From Blastobasis lacticolella (lineage: Eukaryota; Arthropoda; Insecta; Lepidoptera; Blastobasidae), in assembly GCA_905147135.1 (NCBI GenBank), contig LR990060.1:12416001-12480000 (forward strand): a DNA stretch of 64,000 nucleotides, written 5' to 3'. Shown in pieces: positions 10,481 through 20,756 of the stretch. Made by a program: the position numbers and the translations under genes. The notes beneath the pieces are model-generated. The model had not been told where the DNA came from and made no database searches. It was given only the letters and a program-made list of their open reading frames with translations. How positions within the stretch are numbered: position 1 is the stretch's first letter; each line of letters opens with the position of its first letter.

Positions 10481-10647
10481 CAGCTGACCTTTTAACTAAA
10501 ATATTTTTAACTTAGCCTAATTTGCAGGTTTTGGAAAACAGGTTGTGAGATTAAAATACAAACAAGACTAAGATTTGATTAATACCGATTTAAAAAAATT
10601 TACAGGCTACTTGCTTGAAAAAGTCTTAGTTCGACCAATATATTATT

Positions 10648-10845
10648 ATAATCATCTTAGCGTTAATGTCCCGGTTATGCTCTCGCGCACGAGAGCCCGG
10701 GGTCCGCCTTGACCATGATCCAAGATTTGGCCGATCAGGTAATTACAGTGGAGCGACTGCCATCTGACCTCCATGACCTTACTATTAGGGAAACCTGACC
10801 AGATTGGATAATTATTACACATTCAGTCGCCTGAGGTTTCATCAT
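10648..10845 (-). mobile_element. SINE-2, head truncated
   Basis: ATCATCTTAGCGTTAATGTC, CGGGGTCCGCCTTGACCATG and GATTGGATAATTATTACAC. The copy stops in the body. Confidence 0.7.
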
Positions 10846-10859
10846 TCAAGTAGTTCAAG

Positions 10860-11400
10860 CAATATCACAAGTAAAAAACGGCCCGTCCCAAGAATATCCA
10901 CTTAGTTGACCTAGTGACGCTGACAAATCCAAGCTTGAATTATACAAAATTAATGCTGACATAAGATTTACATAGGTTTAATAATATTGAAAACAAGAAG
11001 TTAAAATATCAAAATACATTTTGAAATATGTATAAGATTGATAACTTCCTTTGGTATTGACCGAACGTAGTCAAGTTAGTTTAGAATATACCCAATATAA
11101 ATGTTGTTTTGTTGGCATCACATCATCAATTCATATCTTAAAATTTAAATTATTTCGCATTCGCATTTAAAATAGTGTCACAAAAATGTTTTTTTAGTTT
11201 TGTGTAATTTTACAGGTGGATGGCAGATCGTATTCTAGGTGAGTGCGTAACTGAACTTCGAAAGACAAACGTGCGAAGAATAATGAGAGAGTGAATAGTA
11301 TGAGTAGAATAGAATAGACATATTTGCTTTAAAACTGTAATCAATAATACTTTGTGTGGTATTTATTTGCCCCGAAATCCTTTATTGAACACTGATAATA
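10860..11400. other. No gene recognised; possible micro-exon
   Basis: AT-rich. At 11216-11238 a 23-base stretch sits between a pyrimidine-rich TTTTACAG and a consensus donor GTGAGT. Confidence 0.25.
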
Positions 11401-11404
11401 CTAA

Positions 11405-11455
11405 CAGGCGGACCCAGGGCCCTGCCGCGCGGGAACACAACCGGGACATAACTAA
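11405..11455 (+). repeat. RTE/SINE-2 tail scrap
   Basis: AGGCGGACCCAGGGCCCTG and GGGAACACAACCGGGACATA match the shared tail. Confidence 0.5.
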
Positions 11456-11592
11456 CTTGTGCAGCGCATATAAAAAGCTGCTTAATCCATTACAAACATT
11501 GTTTATGATGCTTCCAATATAGTCATTCGTCAAGTGCTGTTCTCAAAAACGTCACAACTTGCGTTCTCCTTCAAATTTTACCATTGATGTCA

Positions 11593-11854
11593 TCATCATC
11601 ATCACAACTCATAACAGTTCATTGCAGGACTAAAGCCGTCTCCCACGAAAGGGAAGGTTATTGCTATAATCTCCACGCTTGGCAGGCGGGTTGGAGATCG
11701 CAGTGTTGTAAATATAACAATAGGAAACGCTGATGCCCATTTTCCAGCCTACGGAGAGTCTAAATCTTTTGCCTCGGAAACATTAGTCGCCTTGTACGAC
11801 ACCCATAAGTGTAAGGGGTTGTTGCTATTCTACTCTGCCGGACACCACACGGCC
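11593..11854 (-). mobile_element. SINE-1, full length with 10-bp target-site duplication
   Basis: ATTGATGTCA lies at 11583-11592 and 11855-11864. The element begins (on its own strand) GGCCGTGTGG and ends in (GAT)n. Confidence 0.9.
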
Positions 11855-12360
11855 ATTGATGTCAATATTATTAAATTCATTGCATTTATTAAATTTGATT
11901 TGTTAATATTAATGTCTAAATTATTATCATTAGTCCATATTAAAATAGAATGAATAACATTACGAACGACATTTTTGTATGGGCCTCCTAGTACTGTTGA
12001 CGAAGAGAGCTAGACCAAGGTCTTCCGCTGGAGACCCTGAGACTGGTTGAACAGTCTTCGGAGCCGGTTGGTACCCCGTGACGGCATATTGATATTTAAA
12101 CTCTTTGAAGACACTAAATTTAAATCTGCTCTCGATTTATTTTAAATAAATTAATGTGTTGTCACAAATAGGACAAGTTAATGTATTCAGTGTGTATGCA
12201 TGGTACCTATCATAAGAATCAGTTTAGGAGAAGTACTTCAAAAAGCTGTCACAACATAAAAATATGATTAAACCAGAAAATGACGTCTTTCGAAATTGAC
12301 CTACTGAGAAAATGACTTGGATCAAACATATCGTTCTTCTAAGTTAAATTCAAAATTCTA

Positions 12361-12549
12361 GACTTTAAAAAGCAGCGGCTTGAAGATCTCGACACAAAGC
12401 GCGAGGAATTAAAAGCCCAACCACCTGCGGCAATAAATTACAATTATATCAATGGTGTGCTCACATGCCCGCAATGTGCGAGGATCTGTGAGAAGATTGG
12501 CTTCTTAAGCCACGTGCGAGCACATGAATGCCAACAACAGGGGAGCTGA
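12361..12549 (+). pseudogene. LINE polymerase C-terminus with C2H2 zinc finger, 5'-truncated
   Basis: A 62-codon open frame without a start codon ends at TGA. It reads RLEDLDTKREELKAQ, then LTCPQCARICEKIGFLSHVR and AHEC; C-x2-C...H-x3-H is the terminal zinc finger seen in several non-LTR retrotransposon polymerases. The downstream GCTGTGGCCGAAGACGGCGA, to about 12600, is probably its 3' UTR. Confidence 0.65.
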
Positions 12550-12599
12550 AGCAGTCGCTGTGGCCGAAGACGGCGAGGTCATTCAATCAATCATTCATT

Positions 12600-13020
12600 C
12601 TTCTAAGTTGACTTTTTAAGAAAATGACCTGCCTCGCCGAAATCTAGAAAAGTGGTTATAATTACAAAACTACTCTAATATCCGATTGGGCTAGTACATA
12701 TGTACTTAATTTTTAAGGCTTCATAAAATTTGGGTCGCAGTAAATAATAACAGGTAGACCTTTTAAAAAACAACTTCTGAAGGTTGCTTCGAATTCGGAA
12801 CTTGTTTCCTTTCCTCCTGTTCTGTATGAAGGACTAGTTGCGGCTCGCGGTTTTGGCCGCTTCATTGGGGCCATTGAAATTATTGCAACGTCGCATTCAA
12901 TGACGATTGTAGTTAGGCAAATCAAATTATTGTTAACTACTAAGTTGGTAGTAATTCACAAGAGGAGAATGAAGTAAAGTAAGTACAGAAAATCGCAATT
13001 TAAGGAAAGAAAGAGAAAGA
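12600..13020. other. No gene recognised
   Basis: No convincing frame or known repeat. Confidence 0.35.
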
Positions 13021-13024
13021 TTTT

Positions 13025-13095
13025 TTATGCCTTAGGAGGCATACGGACGGACGAGCCACCTGATGGAAAGTGGCCACCGTCGTCCAGAACATCTG
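13025..13095 (-). repeat. LINE-B scrap
   Basis: Only the GCCACCTGATGGAAAGTGGC part of the 3' end is left. Confidence 0.45.
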
Positions 13096-13147
13096 CAGCT
13101 GTCAGTATTTTAGTTAAAAAGATTATGGAACTACCTTATTTCACCAT

Positions 13148-13275
13148 TGTCGATGGTAGGACGCTTTCAAGTTCGAAGTGTTTTCCTGGGTAGGTACCAC
13201 CACCTACATAGCTATTTCTTCCGCCAAGCAACCAAGCTTGCGTTTTATTGTGTTCCGGTTGAAAATATATGATAG
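13148..13275 (-). repeat. Repeat-I, diverged
   Basis: TACCACCACCTACATAGC, CCGCCAAGCAACCAAGCTTG and TTGTGTTCCGGTTGAAAAT follow the order of Repeat-I. Confidence 0.45.
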
Positions 13276-13495
13276 CAAGCACAATTTAAAAGATAATTAG
13301 TACTGATAGTGATAACGCATTTGCGATTCTGTACCTACTTTAATTAAACTAATAAAGACCGAGTAAAAGATTAAGAGCAACTTCTACCAAATTCTAAATC
13401 GCGTTTAAGCTTAAAATAAACACAAAATTTCATACAAAATGACTTTCATATTACTTTATTAGACGGGACTTACGCGCGATGTACCTTTTCGATTT

Positions 13496-13574
13496 GTGTT
13501 CCCGACGTTTCGGTAGGGTTATTTTGTCTTCTCGTGACCACGGTGGGTGTAACCCTACGGAAACATCGGAACAC
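13496..13574. repeat. 79-bp fold-back repeat
   Basis: GTGTTCCCGACGTTTCGGTA...(13496) and ...TACGGAAACATCGGAACAC (to 13574) are imperfect inverted arms of about 25 bp. An (ATA)n tract follows. Confidence 0.5.
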
Positions 13575-13623
13575 TAATAATAATAATAATTTAATATAAT
13601 AATTATTATTAATTGATAATTAT

Positions 13624-13879
13624 GGCCGTGTGGTGTCCGGCAGAGTAGAATAGCTCCAGCCCCTTACACTTGTGGGTGTCGTACAAGGCGACTAATGTTT
13701 CCGGGGGAAAAGATCTATAGTCTCCATAGGCTGGAAAATGGGCAGCAGCGTTTACCATTGTTATATTTTTAACACTGCGATCTCCAACCCGCCTGCCAAG
13801 CGTGGAGATTATGGCAATAACCTTCCCTTTTGTGGGAGAGGCCTAAGTTCTGCAGTGGACTGTTATGGGCTGTAAATGA
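13624..13879 (+). mobile_element. SINE-1, full length with 10-bp target-site duplication
   Basis: TGATAATTAT lies at 13614-13623 and 13880-13889. The 5' end is GGCCGTGTGG, the same base as in the copy at 1405. Confidence 0.88.
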
Positions 13880-14077
13880 TGATAATTATAATTTACTGTA
13901 CTCACCTTAGGTTAAAGATGTAATGAGGATCCGAATAGATTACTGTCTATGTCTAAAAGGTACGTCGCGTGTAAATCCTGTCTAATATAATAATATGTGT
14001 AAAGAACGCGAGTTTAGTTTGAAACAAATAAAATGACGTTCAATGTCATTCGTAAATATGTTAAAAAATATATTTTA

Positions 14078-14242
14078 TTTTATACGGCTGACAAACAGGC
14101 AAGCGGGCCACCTGATGGAAAGTGGTCACCGCCGCCTATGAACACCAGGGGAGTCACCAATGCGTTGCCCGCCTCTGAAGAGACCTCTAATATACCTCTT
14201 GAACGATCCCATGTAATAGACTGTAGAGCAATGAAGCTTCTT
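14078..14242 (-). pseudogene. LINE-B subtype a, 3' end
   Basis: The minus strand reads MGSFKRYIRGLFRGGQRIGD, then the 3' UTR CCATCAGGTGGCCCGCTTGC. The upstream coding part differs from other copies. Confidence 0.75.
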
Positions 14243-14765
14243 TAATCCTTCTCTAAGCCACTCGAGTACCAACCTAACCACACACAGACCGGACGGAAGT
14301 GCAGTCATTGATCACGTCCCAATTTGGGCAACAAAACAACCTTAACCCATATCCGAGCAGGTAAAGAGAGAAAGGCCTAATTTAAATAAATACCTACAGA
14401 TAACGTTTTTACCATTGAATGTCACCTACTGTGAGACCAACTTAACTTTTCCGTTGCCAAAATCTGAACTATCGCGTAATTGTACTAAATTGACAGTTTG
14501 TAACGCCCACTTGTTCACCACTAGCGACGCCGTTGACTGAAAAGATAAGTTGGTCGCTCAGTACATTCTTGATAAGCCGTCAAGGCGGCATAATTTATAT
14601 GTGACATTTGTTTGGACAAGTATGTATACTGCTTGCTATATGGCAAACAAACGGACAGCCTCATTGGCAATGATATGATAGACATTGTTAGGACAAGCTT
14701 AATTTAATAGGAACATCATTTAAGTGCAATTACAGAGAAAAGACTACACCGTAATAACGTATTTT

Positions 14766-14853
14766 GACGACCTGAGTGGTTCAGTTAATTAATATGCTGG
14801 TCTGCCACGCAGAGGTCCCAGGTTCGATTCCCGGCCAAGCAGAAATTGAAATG
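14766..14853 (+). mobile_element. SINE-3, tRNA-like head only
   Basis: GACCTGAGTGGTTCAGTTAA (box A region), CTGCCACGCAGAGGTCCCAG and GGTTCGATTCCCGGCC (box B). The body is missing after GAAATTGAAATG. Confidence 0.75.
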
Positions 14854-14854
14854 T

Positions 14855-15315
14855 ATTTTTGACACTTTTTTGGCGTTTAAAAATATATGAACAAATGGAT
14901 TCTAATAAGTAGTTTTTCATTTCATAATTTATTTTTAAAATAAATAAGTTTTGCTATCCAGCGAGGCAACGTAGCCAGCATTCTGGGCACCATTCCGGGG
15001 GGCAGCGATGTGGATGCCTTTTTATTGGTGTTTTAATTTCAAATTTCAAAATGTCAAAATGATAATTCTTTATATTTTCTTTCTTCTGATACTATACCTG
15101 ATAAAAGCGAACATAGACATACCACTTACACCGTTACGCCTCTTTCCCAAAGGCGTAAGCAGACACCACATTGTTCTACGCGCCACGGTCCAGACAAGAC
15201 TTAAAACAATGAAAGAAACGGTCATAGACATAACACAATAAACGAAAACGATCCACGATTTTGTTCTTAATCTTTATTTAAATGAGATGTAGTTACTTCC
15301 GATGCGCGGTTATTT
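14855..15315. other. No gene recognised
   Basis: An ATG-initiated frame at 15008-15241 is hydrophobic at first but has no recognised family features; probably chance. Confidence 0.3.
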
Positions 15316-15650
15316 TATGTAATACGGCAGAATAACAGGCAAGCGTACCACCTGATGGAAAGTGGTCACCGCCGCTTATGGACATCAGCAACACCAGAGG
15401 CGCTACCAATACGTTGCCCGTCTCTAAGGAGACCTCTAATATGCCTCTTGAACAATCCTATGTCATAGTCCAAGGGAAACACTGGCTGGGAGCTCATTCC
15501 ACATCCGAATCAGAAACATTCTTTTGAATCCTCGCGTGGATACCACTAGAGGGCCAACGTAATGGGGATGAGTACCCAGCCGATGGACCCAGTGGTGCGA
15601 TGGCGGAATTGTGCTACATACTATATTAGCACTATCCGGTAAAAACATTT
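15316..15650 (-). pseudogene. LINE-B subtype a, longer C-terminal fragment
   Basis: The minus strand continues upstream of the FKRYIRG tail through IRMWNELPASV and further coding (GFKRMFLIRMW, VVSTRGF), with frame breaks. It is one of the two longest LINE-B pieces here. Confidence 0.7.
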
Positions 15651-15690
15651 TCATTTTGTTTAAAAAAAATTTAAAATCTAGCGTTTACAG

Positions 15691-15945
15691 CTGACTTTGC
15701 ATTGCCGTAGATTAAAAACGACTGAATGGATTTTTGTGAAATCTATTTTAAATCACTTGGAATATCCTATAGAATCTCGTGAAAAATATAAACCTGAAAA
15801 AAACAATGCGGTGCGTCAAATCCATACGAGAATAGTTAAAGAAACTGACGATGTCGTCCGGTGCGAAAATCCATTGCAGCGCCGGCGCCGGAAATGCATT
15901 TGGGCCAAATATATTGACATCATATTGTTTTATATCTTATGTTAA
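15691..15945 (+). other. Hypothetical open frame, possible terminal exon
   Basis: After GCGTTTACAG an open frame of 84 codons runs to TAA (LTLHCRRLKTTEWIFVKSIL..., then K/E-rich, then PLQRRRRKC and a hydrophobic end). I do not recognise it. It may be a decayed gene or transposon piece. Confidence 0.25.
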
Positions 15946-15965
15946 TGGTTTTAGCCAAAGATATT

Positions 15966-16230
15966 GGGCATCGAGCATAGATGGAACCTCGACATAGAGA
16001 ACGTACTGTTACTCTCTGACAACTCTATACAAATGTCTCAATGTCATACAAACAGCTAGAACATTAGATGACCAAGGCCACCTTTGATAATAGCAGTGGT
16101 TATGGAAGGGTCGTTGACAAGTTATAGCCGTCCCTTTTCGGCAAAGTGCACTACAAAAAACGGAAACAAATTATAGATTGTGACTTTTGCTTCACTCACG
16201 TAGATTCCTTCTACGCCTCTATGTAAAATT
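15966..16230 (+). repeat. Repeat-P, uninterrupted copy
   Basis: CATAGAGAACGTACTGTTAC, TCTCAATGTCATACAAAC, GATGACCAAGGCCACC and TATAGATTGTGACTTTTGC match the copy at 53670-54345 in order, without that copy's insertions. Confidence 0.55.
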
Positions 16231-16609
16231 TATTAGGTTTTAGCATATAGGACGCTATGGATTGGTTCTTTGACTACTAAGAGTGTCTTAATGTAAACAA
16301 AACTTTTTGTCACACTTCTATTTTTGAATCGCTCATTACAGCCATTGTTTTGATTGGGGTGCTCGCGTAGTTTGTGTTGTTTGTTAAAAATTAAGTCATC
16401 AGCTACACCTGATGACCGAATCACGTTTGGCAGAGTTTTGAACAACAATAAACCTTTAAAAAGAGAGTTAAAGAGTATTATCTTTCCATTTGTTATCCAT
16501 AGTATATATGTATGTATTTAAGTATGTATGTTGTATGTAACTTTGTATTTAATTAGGTATTATAATTGCATTGTAGTATTTTTTTTTTGTGGTAGTGTTA
16601 TGTAGTTTA

Positions 16610-16790
16610 GGTATTTTAAGGTGCACGCCGTCTGCCTTTCTGATTATGCCCTGTCTCTTCCGTAGGTCTGCTGTAAGATATTTCTTATGAAATAAGCTGT
16701 ACCTGTTGTGTTGTTTTCCTTATGTCAATATTGTATAAATGTTATTGTGCACAATAAACTGTTAAATAAATAAATAAACTAAGTGTTCTC
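16610..16790 (+). repeat. LINE 3' UTR with polyadenylation signal and (TAAA)n tail
   Basis: Matches 32100-32313: GGTCTGCTGTAAGATATTTC, TATGAAATAAGCTGT, GTGCACAATAAACTGTTAAA, then TAAATAAATAAA. Confidence 0.55.
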
Positions 16791-16879
16791 GAAATACAAA
16801 CTTGTTTTGTCATGGCTGCTATATGATGTTTTTACGTATCTCAGTGACAACCGAGCTGACAGTCCACTTATGGTAGAGT

Positions 16880-17003
16880 GAGGGCCACGAGACTTCGCTG
16901 ACAGGTGATGGCGTGCCTATCGATTTGTGTACTGTGACTGAACTTGACATTGTCAGTCAAATTTAGTTCCACTTTCAGCCGGGCGCAAAGTCTCGTGGCC
17001 CTC
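16880..17003. mobile_element. 124-bp fold-back / MITE-like element
   Basis: Perfect 16-bp inverted arms GAGGGCCACGAGACTT (16880-16895) and AAGTCTCGTGGCCCTC (16988-17003); a second pair TGACTG/CAGTCA lies inside. No clear duplication outside. Confidence 0.6.
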
Positions 17004-17229
17004 GATTGGCGAAGTGAACAAATAAATGACTAAAAGGGTTTACAAACAAGTATCGGTTCACTAATAATTGATAAAAGTTTTACCTTGGTCCTTTCAAAGA
17101 CTAAAGATTGCTGTGCTAGTCTGTTAGCGATATGGGAGCCATGTCCCGAATTCGGGTTACTGAAAGTTTCCGTTCCCTGCTACCGTCTTACCCTGCCTTC
17201 CGCACGCCCTTAATCAGATTTTAAAATAG

Positions 17230-17350
17230 AAATTCTCTACATGACAGTGAAAACCGCATCAAAAGCCGTTGCGTGATTTAAGAGTTAGCGGAAATACAGG
17301 TCCATACAGACAGGCGCAGCAAGTGACTTTAATTATATTTAATAATATAA
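17230..17350 (-). repeat. Helitron-like H1, diverged fragment
   Basis: GTGAAAACCGCATCAAAAGC, CGTTGCGTGATTTAAGAG and ATACAGACAGGCGCAGCAAG follow H1 order. Confidence 0.4.
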
Positions 17351-17362
17351 ATGTATCTCCTT

Positions 17363-17478
17363 AGTGGCGGCCAACGCATTGGTAGCGCCCCTGGTGTAGC
17401 TGATGTCCATATGCGGCGGTGACCACTTTCCATCAGGTGGCCCACATGCCTGTTTGTCTGTCGTATTACATAAAAAAA
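17363..17478 (+). repeat. LINE-B subtype a, 3' UTR and tail
   Basis: GGCCAACGCATTGGTAGCGC, then CCATCAGGTGGCCCACATGC and TATTACATAAAAAAATA. Confidence 0.7.
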
Positions 17479-17479
17479 T

Positions 17480-18400
17480 ACATCAGAAGTTAGCCCTTAG
17501 AACGTGTAGCACGCACTAGTAATGGTTACCTACCTTCTCAACGACGACAATTTAAATTAATTTATAAATACGTTTCCCACGATTCTCTGAACGACTCAAA
17601 CGCATAAATATGTAGGCACCTACTTATTTCGAATTATTTTTTTAGAATGCATTCAGTATTATGACGAAGGCAAACCAGCGTCTCGCGATTGAATTTATTT
17701 AACGCATTAAAAGCGATAAGTCAGAGAGACAGCTGGTTATTTACGTATGAATGTGATATACGATAATGCGGTCGACCTTGACCTCTGACCCCGCCATTAC
17801 GAAGGTCAAGTGTACCTCCCAGTCACACTTAATTGGCTGAAAGAACCAGCTCCGTAAATTGCATTATATTTAATTAAACACACAGCGACGTGGCATAACG
17901 AATTGTATTTTCTCATTTATAATTCGGTTGGGCAACGAAATTTATTTGTCAAGCCGAAAGAATCGATCAGTCAAGGTGAGCCAAAAAGACTCAACTTTCC
18001 AAATGGAAGGTCGAAAATAAGGCAAAAATAAACGAGTTTCTTCAAAAAAACTTATAATTAAAAATCGTCTCTTTACAATTATTTAAAAATAGCTATTACA
18101 GTACAAAGTATACAAATGTATCGAGATGTTCTAAATACAAAAGCACCGAGGGTAAAAGTGTTACGAGCACGTAACAGACCTCCTTGCTAAGATCTCGGCT
18201 TGAAAAGAAAGAAATAAATAATGAATATGCCGAGCTGCGGTTATGCAACGCGGCACATTCACCCGCTAACACATTGCAACACAACGAAACGAATTATATT
18301 ACAAAAGGTAAAATAATATTAAAAAATATACTTATCCAGATATACAACATGACATGGCGCGACTGACTTAAGTTAATGACTTATTTTTAGTTATAAAATG
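17480..18400. other. No gene or repeat recognised
   Basis: A long repeat-poor stretch downstream of LARP6. AATAAA on the minus strand (plus TTTATT) first appears near 17941. Confidence 0.4.
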
Positions 18401-19130
18401 GAACTGAATGTTGTTAGTGTCGCCGTAACGTGCCATGGGTAATATTCATAATTTAGGGATGGTAGTATTCGAATTCTTCGACGAAATTGGCTGTGGGAGC
18501 GAGTGCCTTTTACTCTTGATAGTTTTTAGCCGGAACACGCGGGCCCAACGCACTGCCTTGCGTAACGCCCGGCCCGAAAGCCGAGCGCCGCAGTTCCGCC
18601 ATTGCAATTTCGCCGATTGATCTCAATATACAACATATGAGAGTCTACAATCGCTCTGAATGTCGATTTTGTTATATCGTTTTTGTGCACACAACTCTGA
18701 CATAACACGGATGCAAAACTCCACCATGACACGCGCGCGATATCGCAATAAATTACGCGAAACATAATAAATTAATTACAAAATAAATTATAAATACTAA
18801 CGTCGTCTAACGTTCTTCGTTTACCTCTAAAACACAGCTAAAACTTAAACCTAACAATGAGCTTATCGATCACAATTCAATAATAATTACGTATAAAAGA
18901 TATCCGTTCGGACCATACGAAGTAGGTAACTGTTTCGATCACATCGCTGGACTGATCTCGACCACCGCAGAACAGCAGCGTGGAACAAAACACGCAAGCA
19001 CAAGCGTTTCCTCCATCGCAATACATGCGACATGCGTCGGCGTTCTAAATTTAAAAAAAAGACGAGCGGGCATCGTGAAAGGCGGTTATCCAACGTGATT
19101 AGAAAGGCGTTTACGGTCGGTGGTCGCTTT
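18400..19130 (-). other. Downstream flank / probable 3' UTR of LARP6
   Basis: The sequence just after the stop codon shows no recognised repeat family, unlike nearly all of the window, which fits transcribed 3' UTR. I see no AATAAA on the minus strand between the stop and about 18000, so the 3' end is undefined. A CpG-rich patch at 18530-18610 is unexplained. Confidence 0.35.
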
Positions 19131-20327
19131 CTAGCGCGAGTAGAGTGCGAGGTCCGAGATGCGGCGCTGGCGGGCGGCGGCGTGGAAGCCTCGGGTGCCG
19201 TCGGGCCCGCTCGGGCGCGGCTCAGGCCGCTCCCAGCGCGCCGAGCAGGACACCCGCCGGCCGCACTCCGCGCCGGACATCGAGCAGCCGGACAGCCGCC
19301 GCGACAGCCACGCCTCGGTACTGCTGGTGCTGCTCGTGCTCGCCTGCGAGGCGCGCCGCGAGCCGCAGAAGAAGGAGACGCCCGAGTCGGAGCTGTGGCT
19401 GCAGGTGGAGGGCCGCCGCGGCACCCAGGTCTGGATCTCGGGCGAGCGCGGCGCGAAGAAGCCGCTCGAGTTGCGGCGGTAGAACGGCGCCGCGTACCGG
19501 TAATCGTACTCGGCTTCGGAACCACTACAGCATGAGGAATATTCACACTCGTGGCGGCGCGGCGTTAACCGCCTGATGGGCGCCTTCCGCTTTGGCTCCT
19601 TCGGAACCCCGTTCAACTCGTACACCTTCATGCCTTCCTCGTCGTCTCCCTGTAGCCGGAGCGCCTCCCGCGCCGCCTCGGACTCAGTAAACTCCACCAA
19701 CGCACACACACAGTTCACCAAAGTAGGATTCTTGTTGAGGAACTGACGCACGTCAGCTGGTACCGGGTTCCCGGGGCGCAACACGCGGACGAGGGCGATC
19801 TCGCCGCAACTCGCGAACAGTCTCGACACGTTTTCAACGGACGGCTTGTCGATAGGCATCCTGACGGCTACCACTGTCCTCGATGGCGTAGTCTCATCGT
19901 AAGCTGGGAGAGGCTCGATTCTCCTCAGCTTGGTGCCGGCCTCGTTGATCTCCAGTTTGGTGGAGCACTTCAGCGCCTCAGCGACGACCCTCCAATCCTT
20001 CGTGAGATGCTTAACGCGTTTGAAGCTGGATATCAACTTCAGCGACACATATCCCTCCTTGTTCCGCCTGACATGCTTCAGTAGGAAGGCATCCTTTGTG
20101 ATGTTGGCGTCAGAAAAGTAGAATTCCACCTGTGCGACGATTCTGTTCGACAATTCTTCATCGGGAGGGGTGTAGGGCGGTTCCTGGGCGTCTGGAGCTA
20201 CTTCGCAGCCGGAGTCTTTGCCGCCTCCGGAGCCTGTTTCGGACGCGGAGTCTGAGAGGTCCGCGTGATCGTCGGTGGACGGGCGCCGGTCGGAGGCGAT
20301 CCCTTCGTCTTCGTGCGTCCCCTCCAT
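19131..20327 (-). CDS. LARP6: La-related protein 6 (LARP6-type RNA-binding protein), complete, single exon
   Basis: A 398-residue protein read without interruption to a TAG stop. Residues 1-57 are acidic and Ser/Gly-rich. A La motif spans about 58-140; the stretch VEFYFSDANITKDAF (67-81) and F102 supply the aromatic and acidic residues (Q66, F69, Y70, D79, F81) that bind RNA 3' ends in this fold. An RRM covers about 150-240, starting at TVVAVRMP. Residues 245-365 are Arg/Ser/Cys-rich and low complexity. GPDGTRGFH (374-382) matches the SUZ-C/LSA motif that closes LARP6 proteins. Family members bind structured mRNA leaders and control translation, for example collagen mRNAs in vertebrates. I chose the ATG with A at -3 and G at +4; the same frame runs 10 codons further upstream but only from a GTG. 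The 3' half is much richer in GC and CpG than its surroundings. Vertebrate orthologues have introns; none is needed here. I am sure of the family, less sure of the exact start. Confidence 0.93.
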   Translation of the reverse strand: MEGTHEDEGIASDRRPSTDDHADLSDSASETGSGGGKDSGCEVAPDAQEPPYTPPDEELSNRIVAQVEFYFSDANITKDAFLLKHVRRNKEGYVSLKLISSFKRVKHLTKDWRVVAEALKCSTKLEINEAGTKLRRIEPLPAYDETTPSRTVVAVRMPIDKPSVENVSRLFASCGEIALVRVLRPGNPVPADVRQFLNKNPTLVNCVCALVEFTESEAAREALRLQGDDEEGMKVYELNGVPKEPKRKAPIRRLTPRRHECEYSSCCSGSEAEYDYRYAAPFYRRNSSGFFAPRSPEIQTWVPRRPSTCSHSSDSGVSFFCGSRRASQASTSSTSSTEAWLSRRLSGCSMSGAECGRRVSCSARWERPEPRPSGPDGTRGFHAAARQRRISDLALYSR

Positions 20328-20334
20328 ATTGAGG

Positions 20335-20343
20335 TTAGGGCAT
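20335..20343 (-). promoter_or_regulatory. Two-codon upstream ORF in the LARP6 leader
   Basis: ATG CCC TAA (Met-Pro-stop) ends 7 nt before the main ATG. Its context is weak (T at -3), so ribosomes could scan past it or terminate and reinitiate. It lies inside the short leader implied by the TATA/initiator pair. Confidence 0.4.
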
Positions 20344-20373
20344 GGACGTGTGCACACCGCGACGGACTGGCTC

Positions 20374-20411
20374 GGACTGCGGGCGCGCGGCCCGGCGCTC
20401 GCGGTTTTATA
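20374..20411 (-). promoter_or_regulatory. Core promoter of the LARP6 gene (TATA box and initiator-like site)
   Basis: On the minus strand TATAAAA lies at 20411-20405. An initiator-like CAGTCC places A+1 at 20378, 33 nt downstream of the first T of the TATA box, which is normal spacing for insect promoters. The region just downstream is GC-rich. This would give a leader of 51 nt. The elements are read directly; their use as a promoter is inferred. Confidence 0.5.
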
Positions 20412-20756
20412 ATATCGCCTCGTGCGAAAGGCTAGGAAGCGATGACATTGTGTGACGTGAGCGCGCGTAATGCCACAGATGTATACTCCACATATTACAA
20501 TGCAGTGTGGAACGGGACTTGTGTGGCTGTGAATGAGCGTCTGTTGCTAATATTTCGGTGGATAATTGCTGTAACTGTTATGTGTATTAAGTAATTTGGT
20601 TTTGGAGTAATGTTTGGTAATGTTACGGCTTAGGGCTCTGCTTGGAGATTTAAATTTATTTTCGTAATCTCATAGCGTATTGAGATCATCATAACTTTGT
20701 GCCAAAACATGATATTCTATCGTTTTTTAATGATCATTTTCAAAAATCACGTTCTA

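Noticed and set aside
18887..19576. Long overlapping frames on both strands across the 3' half of LARP6
   Set aside because: They are shadows of the GC-rich Arg/Ser-rich coding sequence; none has a recognised domain.
20328..20357. Ten-codon N-terminal extension of LARP6 from GTG
   Set aside because: GTG is not a normal start in animals; the ATG at 20327 has good context and follows an inferred leader.
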